Shown: positions 11,736-23,472 of the stretch, piece by piece
How positions within the stretch are numbered: the first letter of the stretch is position 1
Layout of the letters: each line of letters starts with the position of its first letter
Source: Fonsecaea monophora
Lineage: Eukaryota; Ascomycota; Eurotiomycetes; Chaetothyriales; Herpotrichiellaceae
NCBI RefSeq assembly: GCF_001642475.1
Contig: NW_019173979.1
Location: forward strand, 124,001 to 188,000
Reading direction: 5' to 3'
DNA length: 64,000 bases
The notes under the pieces: model-generated
The model's input: the letters and a program-made list of their open reading frames with translations, nothing else
Database searches by the model: none
Told to the model about the DNA's origin: nothing
Made by a program: the position numbers and the translations under genes

Positions 11736-14204
11736 ATGGTCGAAGCTGCCAAGGGGAATATCACAGTGCAAGAGAAGACTGTCACAGAAGCCTCGATGAC
11801 GCCGAGAGAAAAGGACGCCTCCTCCGTCGAGGCCGGCACTTCGACACCCCTGGAGCTTGACGAGCTCGATCGCAGAGTCAAAGACGCCTACACCGGTTCG
11901 ACTGAGCAGCACGCCTTTAGTGTTCCCATCACGGCGGATTATTGGAAAGGTGTCTACGAACAGGCCCAGTATGAGGGCCGTCACCGGTTCGACCCTATGA
12001 TCCAGTGGAGTTCGAGCGAGGAGAAGAAACTCATCCGCAAGGTATGTTCTCGTCGATGAGCTGGAGTGTATTGAGTAAATCTCTAAACGTCTCCCTCTCC
12101 TCTCCAGATCGATATCCGAATCATGCTGTGGGTGTGGATCATGTTCTCGTCGTTGGACCTCGTGCGGCGAAACATCAACCGTGCCATCTCGGACAACATG
12201 GTAAGCCCCTTATCACCCATTCCATCGCCTACGATCTTTCTGTGCATTGAGATATGCTTACTCCCTGAAAAGCTCGACGAGCTGAACATGAACACCAACG
12301 ACTTCAACAACGGCCAGACCATCTACCTCTTCTCCTTCCTGGCCGCCGAGCTCCCCGGCGGCCTGCTGAGCAAGAAACTCGGCCCGGACGTCCTCACGCC
12401 CATCTGCATCTGCGTCTGGGGCACCATCTGCTGCTGCCAGAGCCTCATCACCGACCGCACGGGCTTCTACCTGACGCGCGCGTTCCTGGGCATGGCCCAA
12501 GGCGGGTTCATCCCCGACATGGTCCTCTACCTCACGTACTTTTACAAGAGCAGCGAACTGTCCATTCGGCTGTCGGTCTTTTGGACCGCCATACCTGTGA
12601 CGCAGATCATCGGGGCGCTGATGGCTGCTGGCCTGCTCAAGATGAGGGGCATACACGATTGGAGCGGGTGGCAGTGGCTGTAAGATAGATCTCCCTTTGA
12701 CATACAGTGTTTTGTTTACCCCTGCTGTGCTGTGCTAATTTGTTATCCAAGCTTCCTGATCGAAGGCCTCCTCAGCATCGTCGTGGGCCTGTCGACCTTC
12801 CTCGTCATGCCCGCCAGCATCACCGAGACACACCGCATCCTGCGCGGCCGCGCGACCTGGCTCCACGGCCACACCGGGTGGTTCAGCGAACGCGAAGAGA
12901 AGATTCTCGTCAACCGCCTCCTCCGCGACGACCCGTCCAAGGGCAACATGCACAACCGACAGCACGTCTCGGTCAAGCGCATCTGGAAAGCCGTCGTCGA
13001 CGTGGACCTGTGGCCGCTGTATATTGTGAGTTTTTTGCCCCTTCTGAAGGACTTACTTGAGAGAGAGAAAGAGAGGGAAACGCCTCCGAGAGTCTGTGCT
13101 GACTTTTTTGCTTTGCGTGCGTGGGTAAAAAGCTCGGATTCATCGCTTTCATCCCCTTCCAGCCCGCGGCCAATTACTTGTCCCTCACACTGAGGAATCT
13201 GGGATACACCGTCTTCGAGGCGAACATGCTCGCCGTGCCGGGATATGCTTTGTTCTTTATCAATGTGAGTCTCTTTCCCTCATTCATTTACCCCTCTGCA
13301 CTTTATTAGTCTATACGTCTATCCATCCATCCATCATTCAATTCGATTCGATTCGATTCTGTCGAGACCCTACTGACTCGTACGCCACGAAAAAAAGATC
13401 CTCGTCGTCACCTGGATGAGCGAAAGGTATCGCGAGAGACTCCTCTTCTCGTCTCTCTGCGTGTGGTGGGTGCTGCCGTTCTTCATCGGCCTCCTGGCGA
13501 TAACCAAGAGTGCGAGCCCGTGGGTCCGATACGCGCTGCTCACGGGTGTGAATGGCGAGCCGTACAGTAAGTCTCGAGTCACCTTTTTCGTCTTTTTTGC
13601 CTCCAAAAAACCAAGGCCCAAAACAAAACTTGCAGTGATAGATAGAGAGAGCTCTCTCTAGCTAATACACCCCCCTCTCTAACAGCGCACGCGATCCTCG
13701 TCTCCCTCATCTCCCGCAACTCCAACGACGTGGGCACCCGCGCCGTCTCGGCCGCCGTGTACAACATGTGCTACCAATTCGGGTCGGTCGTGGCGGTCAA
13801 CGTCTACCGCGACGAGGATAAACCATATTGTACGCATCCCCCACCAATCGTACTCCTTTACCACCTCCGCATGTCCTTGTCCTTTTCCTTTCCTCTGCCA
13901 GTCCCTTCCTTCCTTTCCATTCGCAGCAGCGTTGGCACGTGTCCCCTTCGAGGAAAACCCGAAACTGACCCTGCCTACCTATCTGTGTGTGTGTGTGTTA
14001 CCAGACTACCGCGGTAACAAGATCCTCATCGGCATCACGTGCGGGAGCATCGCCCTCTTCTTCCTCGCCAAGCTGTACTACGTCAAGCGGAATCAGCAGA
14101 AAGAAAAGGTGTGGAGCGCGCTCAGTCCCTTTGAGCGCGGGCAGTATCTGTCCACGACGAGCGATACGGGCTCGAGGAGGTTGGATGTACGCTTTGTGCA
14201 TTAG
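11736..14204 (+). CDS. MFS permease, anion:cation symporter (Dal5/allantoate-pantothenate-like) family
   Basis: Eight exons close in frame: 11736-12041, 12108-12200, 12273-12679, 12752-13025, 13133-13264, 13398-13566, 13686-13829 and 14005-14204, giving 574 residues. The protein has a hydrophilic N-terminus of about 100 residues, then roughly twelve membrane segments. The loop after the central helices carries a long hydrophilic insert, as is usual in the ACS family. Family-like features are NRAISDN at the end of TM1, the YLFSFLAAELPGG segment, RAFLGMAQGGFIPD in TM4, and a late RNSNDVGTR loop. Family members take up small organic anions (allantoate, pantothenate, nicotinate and similar) with protons at the plasma membrane; the substrate here cannot be assigned. 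The seven introns are an unusually high count for this window. The fifth contains simple repeats (CATC and ATTCG units near 13319-13360). Confidence 0.88.
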
Positions 14205-14781
14205 TTAGCCGTATCCCGACACCTAAGTAGGTGAGTGGGTAGCGTGGGTTAAGGAGGGAGAGAGGGAGGGAGGGTCGCTGGGCACTAAATAGATATATAT
14301 ACATGGAGGTGGTGGTGTGGCGTGGCAATGAAATGCTCAGAGGAATGATTTCTGGAATCTGGAGTCTGGAGTCTGTTCCAAGTACTCGGTACAGTCTTGA
14401 TACCTGCCGCTTTAACCAGTTTACTCAAGACTCAAGAATCTGGCACATCACCTTTGGGTAAGCCTGCGACCGGCTCAGGGCGGCGATGCTCAGTGTCTCG
14501 CTCCTTTGTACTCGGTATGTAGCCTGGACTCCATCCGGCCTTTGGTGCTGCCAGCCTCCTACCCTGAAATTACCCCTACCTGTTGTTTGTTGAGAAATAT
14601 ACATCTTATCCAAGGGGAAGCCATTCCCCCCCAAGAATCCACCTACCTGCTGCCACCTGCTGCCACTTCTGCGCCTGATTAGTAGTCTCCATCACAACAT
14701 CCGTAATGACAACGTAGAGCACTCGAGTCTCTCTCTCCCTCTCTTCTAGGACCGCCTGGTCTTCTACATTTTGCTGCGCCG
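14205..14781. other. Intergenic region
   Basis: 3' flank of the ACS-type permease gene. Nothing recognisable apart from a GA-rich stretch near 14250-14275. Confidence 0.5.
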
Positions 14782-14923
14782 TCATTTCCGCGACCATAAT
14801 GACGTCAATATGGCGCCGTTCACGCTGCGGTAGATCTCGGCAGAAGTGACGCAGAGCTTCGTTGCGAAATCTATGAACCTGCACGACATTGCCGGCGACG
14901 CCAAAGGCAGCAAGGGCCTCCAT
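14782..14923 (-). pseudogene. Remnant of an NLR/STAND N-terminal domain
   Basis: Reading leftward from the ATG at 14923, the stretch MEALAAFGVAGNVVQ continues, after a one-base shift near 14876, as FIDFATKLCVTSAEIYRSVNGA. Together these resemble the conserved first 45 or so residues of many fungal NLR and ankyrin STAND proteins (a 'sALgvAgnivQFidF' beginning, then Y-R-S-x-G-A). The frame is broken by the apparent extra base. It stops soon afterwards, and no NACHT or repeat region follows. I read it as an isolated decayed fragment of a second NLR gene. Confidence 0.55.
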
Positions 14924-15339
14924 ACTGGGAACTGATGGCGTGCCGATCTGAGTTCCCACATGGTATGTCGGACGGATGAGGCTCTGTGTTCAGCCGACGA
15001 AGCTGAGGGGTTCGTTCTGCCTAGCACGTGGTCGTTCACACCAGCGATTACTGCGAAGAGGCATGATTGGATCTGGTCTCTTTGCTGCCCAAATCCCTGA
15101 GGCGTCCAATAGTAGACTGCATACAGCATTCGGCCCGTATGCGGCCCTGCAAGGGAGGCGAGTTCTGGAGGGAGCGACTCCTCAGTACGTCGCGGTGAAT
15201 GCGTCTCTTGTGCTGGAAGATGAGGAAGTCTCAATGGCGATTCGCTCAGATCTTGGAATGGAAATGGACATTTGGAGAGGCACAGATGACAAGATTTGGC
15301 TGTCCACATATACGAGGCAACCGTGTTCCAGCGCGGTGC
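14924..15339. other. Intergenic region between NLR remnant and HET gene
   Basis: 3' flank of the HET-domain gene. No gene or domain was recognised; the open frames on both strands give no family resemblance. Confidence 0.45.
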
Positions 15340-17388
15340 TTAGCAAAGGATGATATCCCGGAGGGGCTTTCGAAACAAACCAGATCGCTGATTCGCGGCT
15401 CCATGCATGATTCCGTGAATGTAGCACTCACCGAGATGCCGGTAGCAAGGGGGGTTCCTTTTGTTTCCCTTGATCTCGTCCATAATAAAGGGAACTGCGC
15501 TGCCGGCGAGCAGGATGACCCGACTACCTACGCGCGCTGCTCCAGGGACAATTCCAACATAGCCGTGCTCGGTGATACACACCTTGGCATCGACGAACCG
15601 TTGCGCAAATTCCTCTGCGGTATGAACCAAAGGCCACATCAACTTCCTCAATTCCTGGGGTCGGAACAAAAACTGCTTCAGTTTCGCGACGGCGCGCATC
15701 TTGGCTGCCTCGACGTTCCAGTCACCAGGGTCGGCGTCCATCTGCAGGTATTCGGCGAAAGCCTCGCAAGAGGCACGGAAATCGACCACGTTCCAACTCC
15801 CAGATGGAGGACCCAGGGCATCCCCGACGAGGACTTTCCAGACCAAGTCTTTGGGATTATCTTCGGTAGGATATGTACTGATAGGCTCGATGTAACTGAA
15901 AACCTCTTTCAACCATCGTGTTCGGTCTCCCGCCGTAAACGAGATCTGGCCTACCTTGGCGATTAGATCGATCTCGTAAGCGGTGGCAGTTAATATAGAA
16001 CCATTTCGTGGTGAAATCCTGATCGAATCCTTTTCATGAGAACACGCGCTGAAAATTCCGGATTTGCTTGTCCAAGTGGTGATCGTCTTCGGATAGGCTG
16101 TTGTCACCCAGTTCGGTACCCACGAAGGGAAACGAGCATCGTCTTCCAAGCCGCTGGCCCCTGCATGGTATAAAAGCTCCATTCCTTTCCCATGTCGGAC
16201 AAAAGCCGCCGCATATTTGCACACGACCGTTTCAAGCGGTGCCGCATAGTCTGGGTCGAAGCTGGGATCATCGACGTCGCACGCCAACCCGAGAAAGGCA
16301 AAGAGTTTGTCTCGCCGGCGTGAGGATCGAGTGTGCTCAAAGTCTTTGAATAGTGTGAGTAGCTCTCGCTGGGCAGTGGAGTTGGCAAGCTGGCTGCGAT
16401 ATGCACGTCTCAGTCCCCCCAGACTCAGCACAGGCGCCATGGTCTTAGAAACCGATGTCATCAGAGCGGCGGTTGACTTTTCTGCTTGTCTTGAGCATAA
16501 AGTGGCTGGGACATAAAGATCATCCCACTCAAAGGTTCGATTACCGCATAGCAAGATGATATGCGGCGCAAGAACAAGCTCTTGGACAATCCAGACTCGA
16601 TGAAACCAATCGCGTTCAAAAAACTTCTTGATAATGTCCCATACCGGGTTGTCCGCCGAGGGTAGCCTTACCGTAGCAGCTTGCTTCGAGGATTCGGAAG
16701 CCTTTCTGATTTTGCAGAGCCAATTTATCGCAGAATTGCTCTGATCTCCTTCATTCCCCAGCCACGCGCACACGCGGAGCGCGGACTTGTATATTTTTGA
16801 CATCAAGCGCACTTGGTGACCTTTCTCTACATCATTGGCCTGATCGATACAGATAGCATCTGCCCAAATGAGGATCGACTGTTTTTCTTCTCGCACCCGT
16901 TTCAGTGCGAAGTATAATGAAGCAGTAATCCGTAGAGCGTAATCTCCGATGCCGAGAACATACGGTTTCAGGCTGTTCCCCCAGACATAGGATAAGGCCG
17001 TAAAGGGGTATTTTCGCTTGTAGTGCTCGAGGGAAACACATATCAATTCTCCTCTCAGTTCTTCCCGGCCGCGTCCCGGGTGAAGTCTCAACAAGCGCAT
17101 GAGGGATTGACTTTCAAGAGGTTTGTATCTGTACTTCCGTTCGTCGTGTTGGAGCATTCTTCGAGCCCACAGCTCGCCTGAATCCCGGATGTAGGATGTG
17201 AGGAAATGAACGGAGTTTCTTATTGAAGGAGTGAAGAGTTCCATTTCGAAATGTTTGAATAAGAGATCAGGTGAAGCAACGGGAGTGTTGGCAATGTAGA
17301 AGTCGTTTTGCGGCCGTATCTGTAGCCCACCTGCGGTGTACAGGCGCCATGGATCTATGAAGAATGACGCGCTAGCGGTTGACTGCAT
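15340..17388 (-). CDS. HET-domain (heterokaryon incompatibility) protein
   Basis: A single-exon frame of 682 residues. The first in-frame ATG is at 17388; the frame is open a little further upstream but only from a TTG. The HET domain is plain: ALSYVWG at about 131-137, then the IWADAICIDQ block at about 174-183, HQVRLMSKIY just after, and a WFHRVWIVQEL segment downstream. The C-terminus keeps the usual tail of the family, with GYVGIVPGAARVGSRVILLAG followed by GECYIHGIMHG. HET-domain proteins act in allorecognition and can trigger regulated cell death when activated; whether this copy does is not shown. Its ATG lies 72 bases downstream of the stop codon of the sacsin/NO VEIN-like gene on the same strand, and an NLR remnant sits just beyond its 3' end. 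Confidence 0.9.
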   Translation of the reverse strand: MQSTASASFFIDPWRLYTAGGLQIRPQNDFYIANTPVASPDLLFKHFEMELFTPSIRNSVHFLTSYIRDSGELWARRMLQHDERKYRYKPLESQSLMRLLRLHPGRGREELRGELICVSLEHYKRKYPFTALSYVWGNSLKPYVLGIGDYALRITASLYFALKRVREEKQSILIWADAICIDQANDVEKGHQVRLMSKIYKSALRVCAWLGNEGDQSNSAINWLCKIRKASESSKQAATVRLPSADNPVWDIIKKFFERDWFHRVWIVQELVLAPHIILLCGNRTFEWDDLYVPATLCSRQAEKSTAALMTSVSKTMAPVLSLGGLRRAYRSQLANSTAQRELLTLFKDFEHTRSSRRRDKLFAFLGLACDVDDPSFDPDYAAPLETVVCKYAAAFVRHGKGMELLYHAGASGLEDDARFPSWVPNWVTTAYPKTITTWTSKSGIFSACSHEKDSIRISPRNGSILTATAYEIDLIAKVGQISFTAGDRTRWLKEVFSYIEPISTYPTEDNPKDLVWKVLVGDALGPPSGSWNVVDFRASCEAFAEYLQMDADPGDWNVEAAKMRAVAKLKQFLFRPQELRKLMWPLVHTAEEFAQRFVDAKVCITEHGYVGIVPGAARVGSRVILLAGSAVPFIMDEIKGNKRNPPCYRHLGECYIHGIMHGAANQRSGLFRKPLRDIILC

Positions 17389-17460
17389 GTCGAAAACCCT
17401 CACAAGGATGATGACTTGGGACTGGTGTTTGCCCCCAGGCGACAACCGATGCCTTCGGAT

Positions 17461-20400
17461 CTAGATATTCGGGGTGTTTAATTGGGGATTGATCATCAAG
17501 ATCGGGTATAAGCTCACCATTTCCATCTCCTCTGCGCTCATTGTAAATAGCGACTCTTGCCCGCCGTTTGTAGTCTTCACCAAAATGTGGTAACCCGGGT
17601 AGTCTCCATTCCTCCTCCATCCAGAACCGGAATGTATGAGGAATTCTGTCATTGCTGCTCCGTCGGAAAATGTGAATGTGGCTGTAGACTGCGTCTCCGC
17701 CCGCAAAGATGTATATCCTGCCTCTCCGCGGTATGGACTAGTCCATTGACTATCTGGATCATATCTTCCTCCAAGATACTTCTCGAAGAGCTGAGATACC
17801 TGGTCCCATTAGTGAGAGCTGCTTCCGTAGCTACCATAGAAAAGACTCACGTAAAGCTCTCCAAGGAATTTGGTGTAAGTATCGATCTTGTATGCGGGCT
17901 CCAGGGCAAGAAAGACGGTGCATTCTCCTGACCGGGAAATTTGCGCCCGGCCAGGAAGTACCTTCCCGTCTGGTGCTTGATCTGAGAAATTTTCACGAGG
18001 GAGTTCCCGACAGTCTTTGACGTAGATACAGTTAGGGTGGCCAACAATTCTTGGACGTTCCAAAGTTTCAATGCCATGAGAATCAGCGCTAGCCATCGCT
18101 ATGCGTTTCCGTCTCGAAGGCTCTCCTTGACCCCTGATATATTCTCTTATTCGTGGAGCATCATCAAGAGGAACATAGTTAGGCCGACTCGACGAGCTTT
18201 TTTCAGATATGATCTGTTCATTATTTGATGATGCCCTGTTTGGAGATTTTCGTCTCGTCTGTTGTTTGTTAAAAGTTTGATTGTCGGTAGAGTTGGAATC
18301 CAGAAGACCTTCACTCTGACTCTGGGATGTCAAGTGGTTAATGTCAATTTGGGCCTCATCGTCAATGATCCTTTTCAAGGTTGGCTCCTCGTATTCCTGC
18401 TGTTCTTCATCGGGCCCAATCCATGTTTCCTGAATCGTCCGACGGCTTCCCGGGGCTTGAGGTTCTTCGGCAGTTGCAGAGCTCTGTTTGGTCGTCGCGT
18501 CTTCCTCTTCATTGCTTCCATCTTGTGTAGCCGGAGATGGCGCAGCTTCATCTTGCCGGAGTTTCTTGTCTCTTGTCTTTGGAATTCCTCGGCGGTCGAG
18601 AGTAGCCTCGATGATGAGGGAGCTCGATTGTCCCAAAATAAAGAGTATCAGCGCTGCGCATTCCGGAATACCGCAGAAGGCGGCCAGTTGCTCTGCTAGC
18701 TCTAGTTGGGGGCATGATAAACTGGAGTCATCTCGCAGGTATATCCTCAGCGGATCTGTGCCTCCTTGAGGCATGAGCAGCGCTTGTAGACCGTCATCGC
18801 GGAACGGGCTTTCTTGACGGGTGAAGTCTGAGGTAAGGTTGGTTGTCTCAATGTCCCATCCTGCGAGGATCCTATCCGCGTGCCAAATTTTCACCTTTTT
18901 CAGTTGGTCCAAAGTTTGTTGCTTGTTTGGTACAGATTCAGGCATCAGGCTGTTTCATGGTAAATGAATGTTAATACCTCATCCACAAGAGTTGAACAAA
19001 ATAGTTAGGGTAAAATTAGGACGTCTAACACATGGACTTACCGCTCAAAAAATCTGGCTTTTTCTTGAAACAGCATATCGATCTCTTTGCCCCGTGCCTT
19101 GCCTCCATCGATTTTGTGGCGCTGTTTTGCGACCTTGGACAGTAACCTACATTCTAGCCCCAGTATAGCCATCAGTCGCTTGATCGCATGTACGTCTTTC
19201 ACAGTGAAAGCGAGCAAAGACACGATGCCATGAAAGCACTGCCGAAGGTGTGGTCGATCGGCGATGTACCATTGAGATCCGGCGGTGGCGGAGGAAAGCT
19301 CGTCAAAGCCCTTGTTGGAATCACCTCCTTCATCAAGCGGGAAGATATTCAGAGTGAGAAGGCTTTGTAGTGTCTTTGTGTCCTCCATCGATATTGGATC
19401 CGGCATAATCTCATTAAGCTCTTTGAAAACGCTAGCGATGTGAGACAGATGTGTAGACGGTGTAATTGCTTTGGATTCCAATACTAAAGTCTCGAGCCTA
19501 GCATTCTTGACTTTGAGGTGTTTCACAAAGAGTATTCTGTGATCTGGATGAATTTCGCTGAGTTTGTAGAACTGCGTTAAACACTTGGGGCCTGACCACA
19601 CGCATCTGTTCAGTGTGACCCAATTTGGAAGGTCGCTGGGTGAGGAGCTCGGTATATAGATGAGATTTTTCTGCAGAAATTCGTCACTGCTTGTGGTCAG
19701 TATTTACCTGGTTTTTAAAGGGTCAATGGATAACATACCGCACCAGGGCAGGATTATCTTCACATTGACCCTGAATTCGGTCATATAGCCAGCGAACGAA
19801 GCGAACCGAGGCCTTACGACCTTGAATATGCCCCAAGATACTAAGATAAGTGTTAAGATCACCGTTTACTGTGACACCAAACACTTTTAGAAAAGTCCAT
19901 CTAGGATCTTTCGGATTGGGAATGTCGAGTATTGGTGGGAGGACCGAATATTCCGAGCAGCAATCCTCTGGTATGAAGTAGCCTGTAGACGTCGCTTTCA
20001 AAGGATGCCGACTGCCATCACGACAGTGAACAGACACCGATGCCAACTGAGACCGCAGACCCGTGGGCCCAGATTCGAAAATATACCGAGAGTATACGGA
20101 CCAATTCTCCTTGAGGAGCATCAAAATTTGCCGAGAACTACGCCTCTTGAGTATATAGCGAAAGTCCTCTGACAGCTCTGGGTCGATAGTGTTACCTGAA
20201 ATCTTGACAAGACGGGGGATCTTCCAGAGGCCAAGTTGTGTGTGCAACCAAGTTCTCCACAATGGGAGTTCTTCTGACGCGACATCTTTATCGTAGCAGC
20301 TGTGTAAGAAAGGAAACAACTGGGTGTCTCTTTCCAGATATCGAGATGCAGAGAATTGCTCGTCTGTATCAAGATATATCTCATGCGAACGGCATAGTGC

Positions 20401-22219
20401 TCCATTCGTCTTGACTACCCAAAACTGAACGTCGTCGATGGGTTTCTCCCACCCTGATCTGAAGAGAAAGCGCGCCTGAGATAGCAACTCGGATGGAGGT
20501 GGATTGAGCTCCGGTAAGTTGTTCGAGTGCTTCTTCAAGATCAGTTTCTGGACCACAGGGTTGGAAAACTGCTTGACCCCGAGGTTTTTATAGAGTCGTT
20601 TACAATCGGGATTCTTTGCAATATCTCGATGCAGCTCAAACACCTCAATACCTGGTGGGATAAAATAATCTGGGTTGGGCCGTGGAAAGAATATGTTGCC
20701 GGAGGATGCTGCCACCCGGCGACCGTTGGTCAACGGAATAAGGTAAAGTTCAGATATTTCCAGTTCGAAAGAGGGGATCAGTGGCAAAAGGGCTCTCGCT
20801 ATACTGGAATGCCACGATTCCGGCATGAGAGCTTTGTGGTCTCGGAGAAAGACTCCGAGGTCGTCAAGGAACTCTTTGTCGGATAGTGTGGTGACTCCAA
20901 TATCCATCAGCCGCTTGCTGTCAGATTCTGAGTACTTGTGGGACAAGTATTTCGATTTTGTTGCGTCGATTAAAATCAAAGGGATATTGCTCCCATCTCG
21001 AAAATGTTTTGGCACATATCTGACAGTGTTGGGTGACCTCAACTGACCGTCTTCCGACTCCAGGATGGGCTTTTCAGGAAGTTCCTTAGCCAATCTGGTG
21101 CGGAAGTTTCTGAAGAAGTCAAACCTATATGAATAATCTGGCAGGTATCTAGGCCAGGTGTAGCGAAATGCCGTGCCCTGGAAATACTGAATATCTTCCA
21201 AGAAAGCAGCCAGCATTGCTTCGCGGAGTGCGGTGTTCCATTGGGACGAGCTGTCGATGTCCCCACGATTGGCGATGAGCAGAAAGTCGGCGTGAATGAG
21301 AAACTGTCATCTTGTAAGCATGCACGCAAGACAGGAGGCGAAGCTGCCACATAATTACCTTGAACCCATAATCGCGTATTGGAAGAAATGCATAGACTTG
21401 CTGCGGCTCAAGCTTGGTCTCTTGGGCATCGATGTACGGAAATGCCAGCAGGATAGCGGACTCGTCGCGGCCGCGGCGTTTCTGCTCATACGGCAATGGA
21501 GTGACAATATGACGACGGACCAAGTAAGTCATAGACTTATCACCGTAGCTCAAGGTCGTAGCTTGCCGAGCTTGATCGTCACTGCGGCCTAGAGTGGTTT
21601 CCCATTTGGGCTTATCCAGAGGCGAGGCAGCAATGTGGATTTCCTTCAAATTTCTTAGAAACATTAGGCATCTCGGGTCCATTGATCTCATTTCGTCGAC
21701 CAACTCCGTCTCGTCGACCAACTTCGTCTGGCCACGGCGGCCACGCAGCTCCAATAGTACTGAGGTAAAGCCAGGGAGTGGCTCGACCGGAAAAGTGTCG
21801 CACTCAGGAGTGATCATGCCAAGGTTTGTTTTCGTCCTGTCGAACTTGAAGGAATAGCAGCCAGAGGCTATCGAAACAACATCGGCGATTTTGAAAACGG
21901 ACTTGAAACCGATTCCCTTTTCACCGATCTGACTTCCGGAGCTGGACTTTGTGCTCCGACCAACTCTGCAGAGTGCCTCAACGTCGCGTCTGGTAAATCC
22001 CACCTCGTTGTAATCCAAGCGCAGACGTCCATTCCAGTAGTTGATCAACATCCGGGGTGTCGGTGTGGTGTAAGAACAGTCATCAGCATTTTGTATCAGT
22101 TCCAACAAGAAGTGTGTTGACTTTTCGTAGAGTCCTTCGGCGAGGCTGGGGAATGATAGGATTAGCTCCTTGTCTTTATGCGTCAAACATCCAGAAGGAC
22201 GGGGACAAGGGGTAGGCAT
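17461..22219 (-). CDS. Sacsin/NO VEIN-like protein with Hsp90-type ATPase domain
   Basis: Five exons close in frame: 22219-21359, 21303-19739, 19686-19042, 18949-17851 and 17799-17461, giving 1,502 residues. The N-terminus is a GHKL (Hsp90-like) ATPase fold of the sacsin/NOV type: the N-box LLELIQNADDCSY (Glu 40, Asn 44, Asp 47) and the glycine motif GEKGIGFKSVF (about 99-109). The middle is a long alpha/beta region as in sacsin-repeat proteins. Around residues 1070-1290 there is a low-complexity, acidic and basic linker. The C-terminal 110 residues (WRRNGDYPGYHILVKTTNG, then FTMSAEEMEMV) look like a DUF3883/NOV C-terminal domain, which has a nuclease-like beta-strand pattern in other lineages. 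Cellular function in fungi is unknown. Proximity to HET and NLR sequences suggests a conflict or recognition role, but this is inference. Confidence 0.87.
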
Positions 22220-23472
22220 CGGAAATTACATTGAAATAGACGCCTCGAGGTCCTGCTGATTAGTGGTTGAGATATTTTGCTCTCCTGCATCCTCGATTCC
22301 CCGTTTTCGCCGAAATTGCTCGATGTGTTCATTGGCTTTGTCGCGCGATTCAGGCCTCTCATCCATCTGGGATGGAAATAAAACCGAACAGTGTGTTTCA
22401 ATTTCTTTCTGAATTGCGCTGCAACTAACTAACTGTTCAGTCAACTTGGTGGAAGGAAGGCTGCTATCTGTTTATGAGTTCGGACACTCAGACGTGGCAA
22501 TGCAGTGACGAGGCAACCATGCGACGGCCCTTTGGTAACACGCTAACGGGCGCTTTGGGAGCGCCCAGCACGGAAGAAAGCCGCTGCCCAACGCGGTGAG
22601 AAGGCAACCTCCAGGCACAATTGACGATTGGGCGTTCGACATGGTGGCGCAAGATATTGAGGCGGTGTCGAGAGTCAATGAAGTCTGATAGGTGATCCAT
22701 GCATTAGGTACAAAGAGTAGTCAATGACGAGAACTTAGAAGGACAGAGGAGATGGCGGCGGTGGATGGCACTCATAGGTCAGTTTTGATGGGCGTGTGTA
22801 AGGTGGTTGATGGTCAATAATGAGGATGGTCTGACTGCGTAAAATGTAGCTGTGTGGCTTGTGTGAGAAGCCACTCACGTGCACCTCACGTGGCATGGCA
22901 GTGGCTGTGCGCTGCCTAACGGTGTTGTCGGCATTCTGACACAACAAGGCCGCTACTTGTAGGTAGTCATGACTCGCTCCAACTGGCCAGATATTACTCA
23001 GGTTATGAAACGGAAATGGACGTACGTTGAGAAAGGCATGGAGGTCAAGAATCGCAATTGAGTTTCTGTGGTATTTTGTGTGAGGCATTCCACGTTCCCC
23101 ACCAACCAATCATATCGAGCCAAATCCCGCCCCATCTTCTCATTTTCGGGGTTGCACCCCGTCGCTCGAAATGGCGTGCTAGTCTTATCAGCACTTTTTA
23201 CCTCGTACACCGTCACCACCGTGATCGTCCATCATTCAGTTCAGTTCTCAACGCTGCAATTCCTACTTCTTCTACTTTCTCCTTGTAGATTCCTAGACTG
23301 CGATACTCATTGCTGGTAGCGTTGTCCCTCCTTGTGGTGGTGCGTGTCTTATCAATCCCCGATCAGATCAGACCAGACCAGATTAGACTCCAAGTCACAT
23401 CGGTGTTTGTTGCTGCTCTGCAAGCCACGTGGCGCCCGCGTGCACACACAAACACACACTCTCTCTTTAAAG
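22220..23472. other. Divergent intergenic region
   Basis: 1.25 kb between the divergent starts of the sacsin-like gene (minus) and a Zn2Cys6 regulator gene (plus). No gene was found. A short run of imperfect GATCAGA/GACCAGA units occurs at about 23357-23391, some 80-115 bases before the regulator's ATG; its role is unknown. Confidence 0.5.

Noticed and set aside
13319..13360. CATC and ATTCG short repeats
   Set aside because: They lie in an intron of the ACS-type permease and are ordinary simple sequence.
15199..15966. 255-codon plus-strand frame opposite the HET gene
   Set aside because: Antisense to conserved HET-domain coding sequence and starts on a non-ATG path; no independent evidence.
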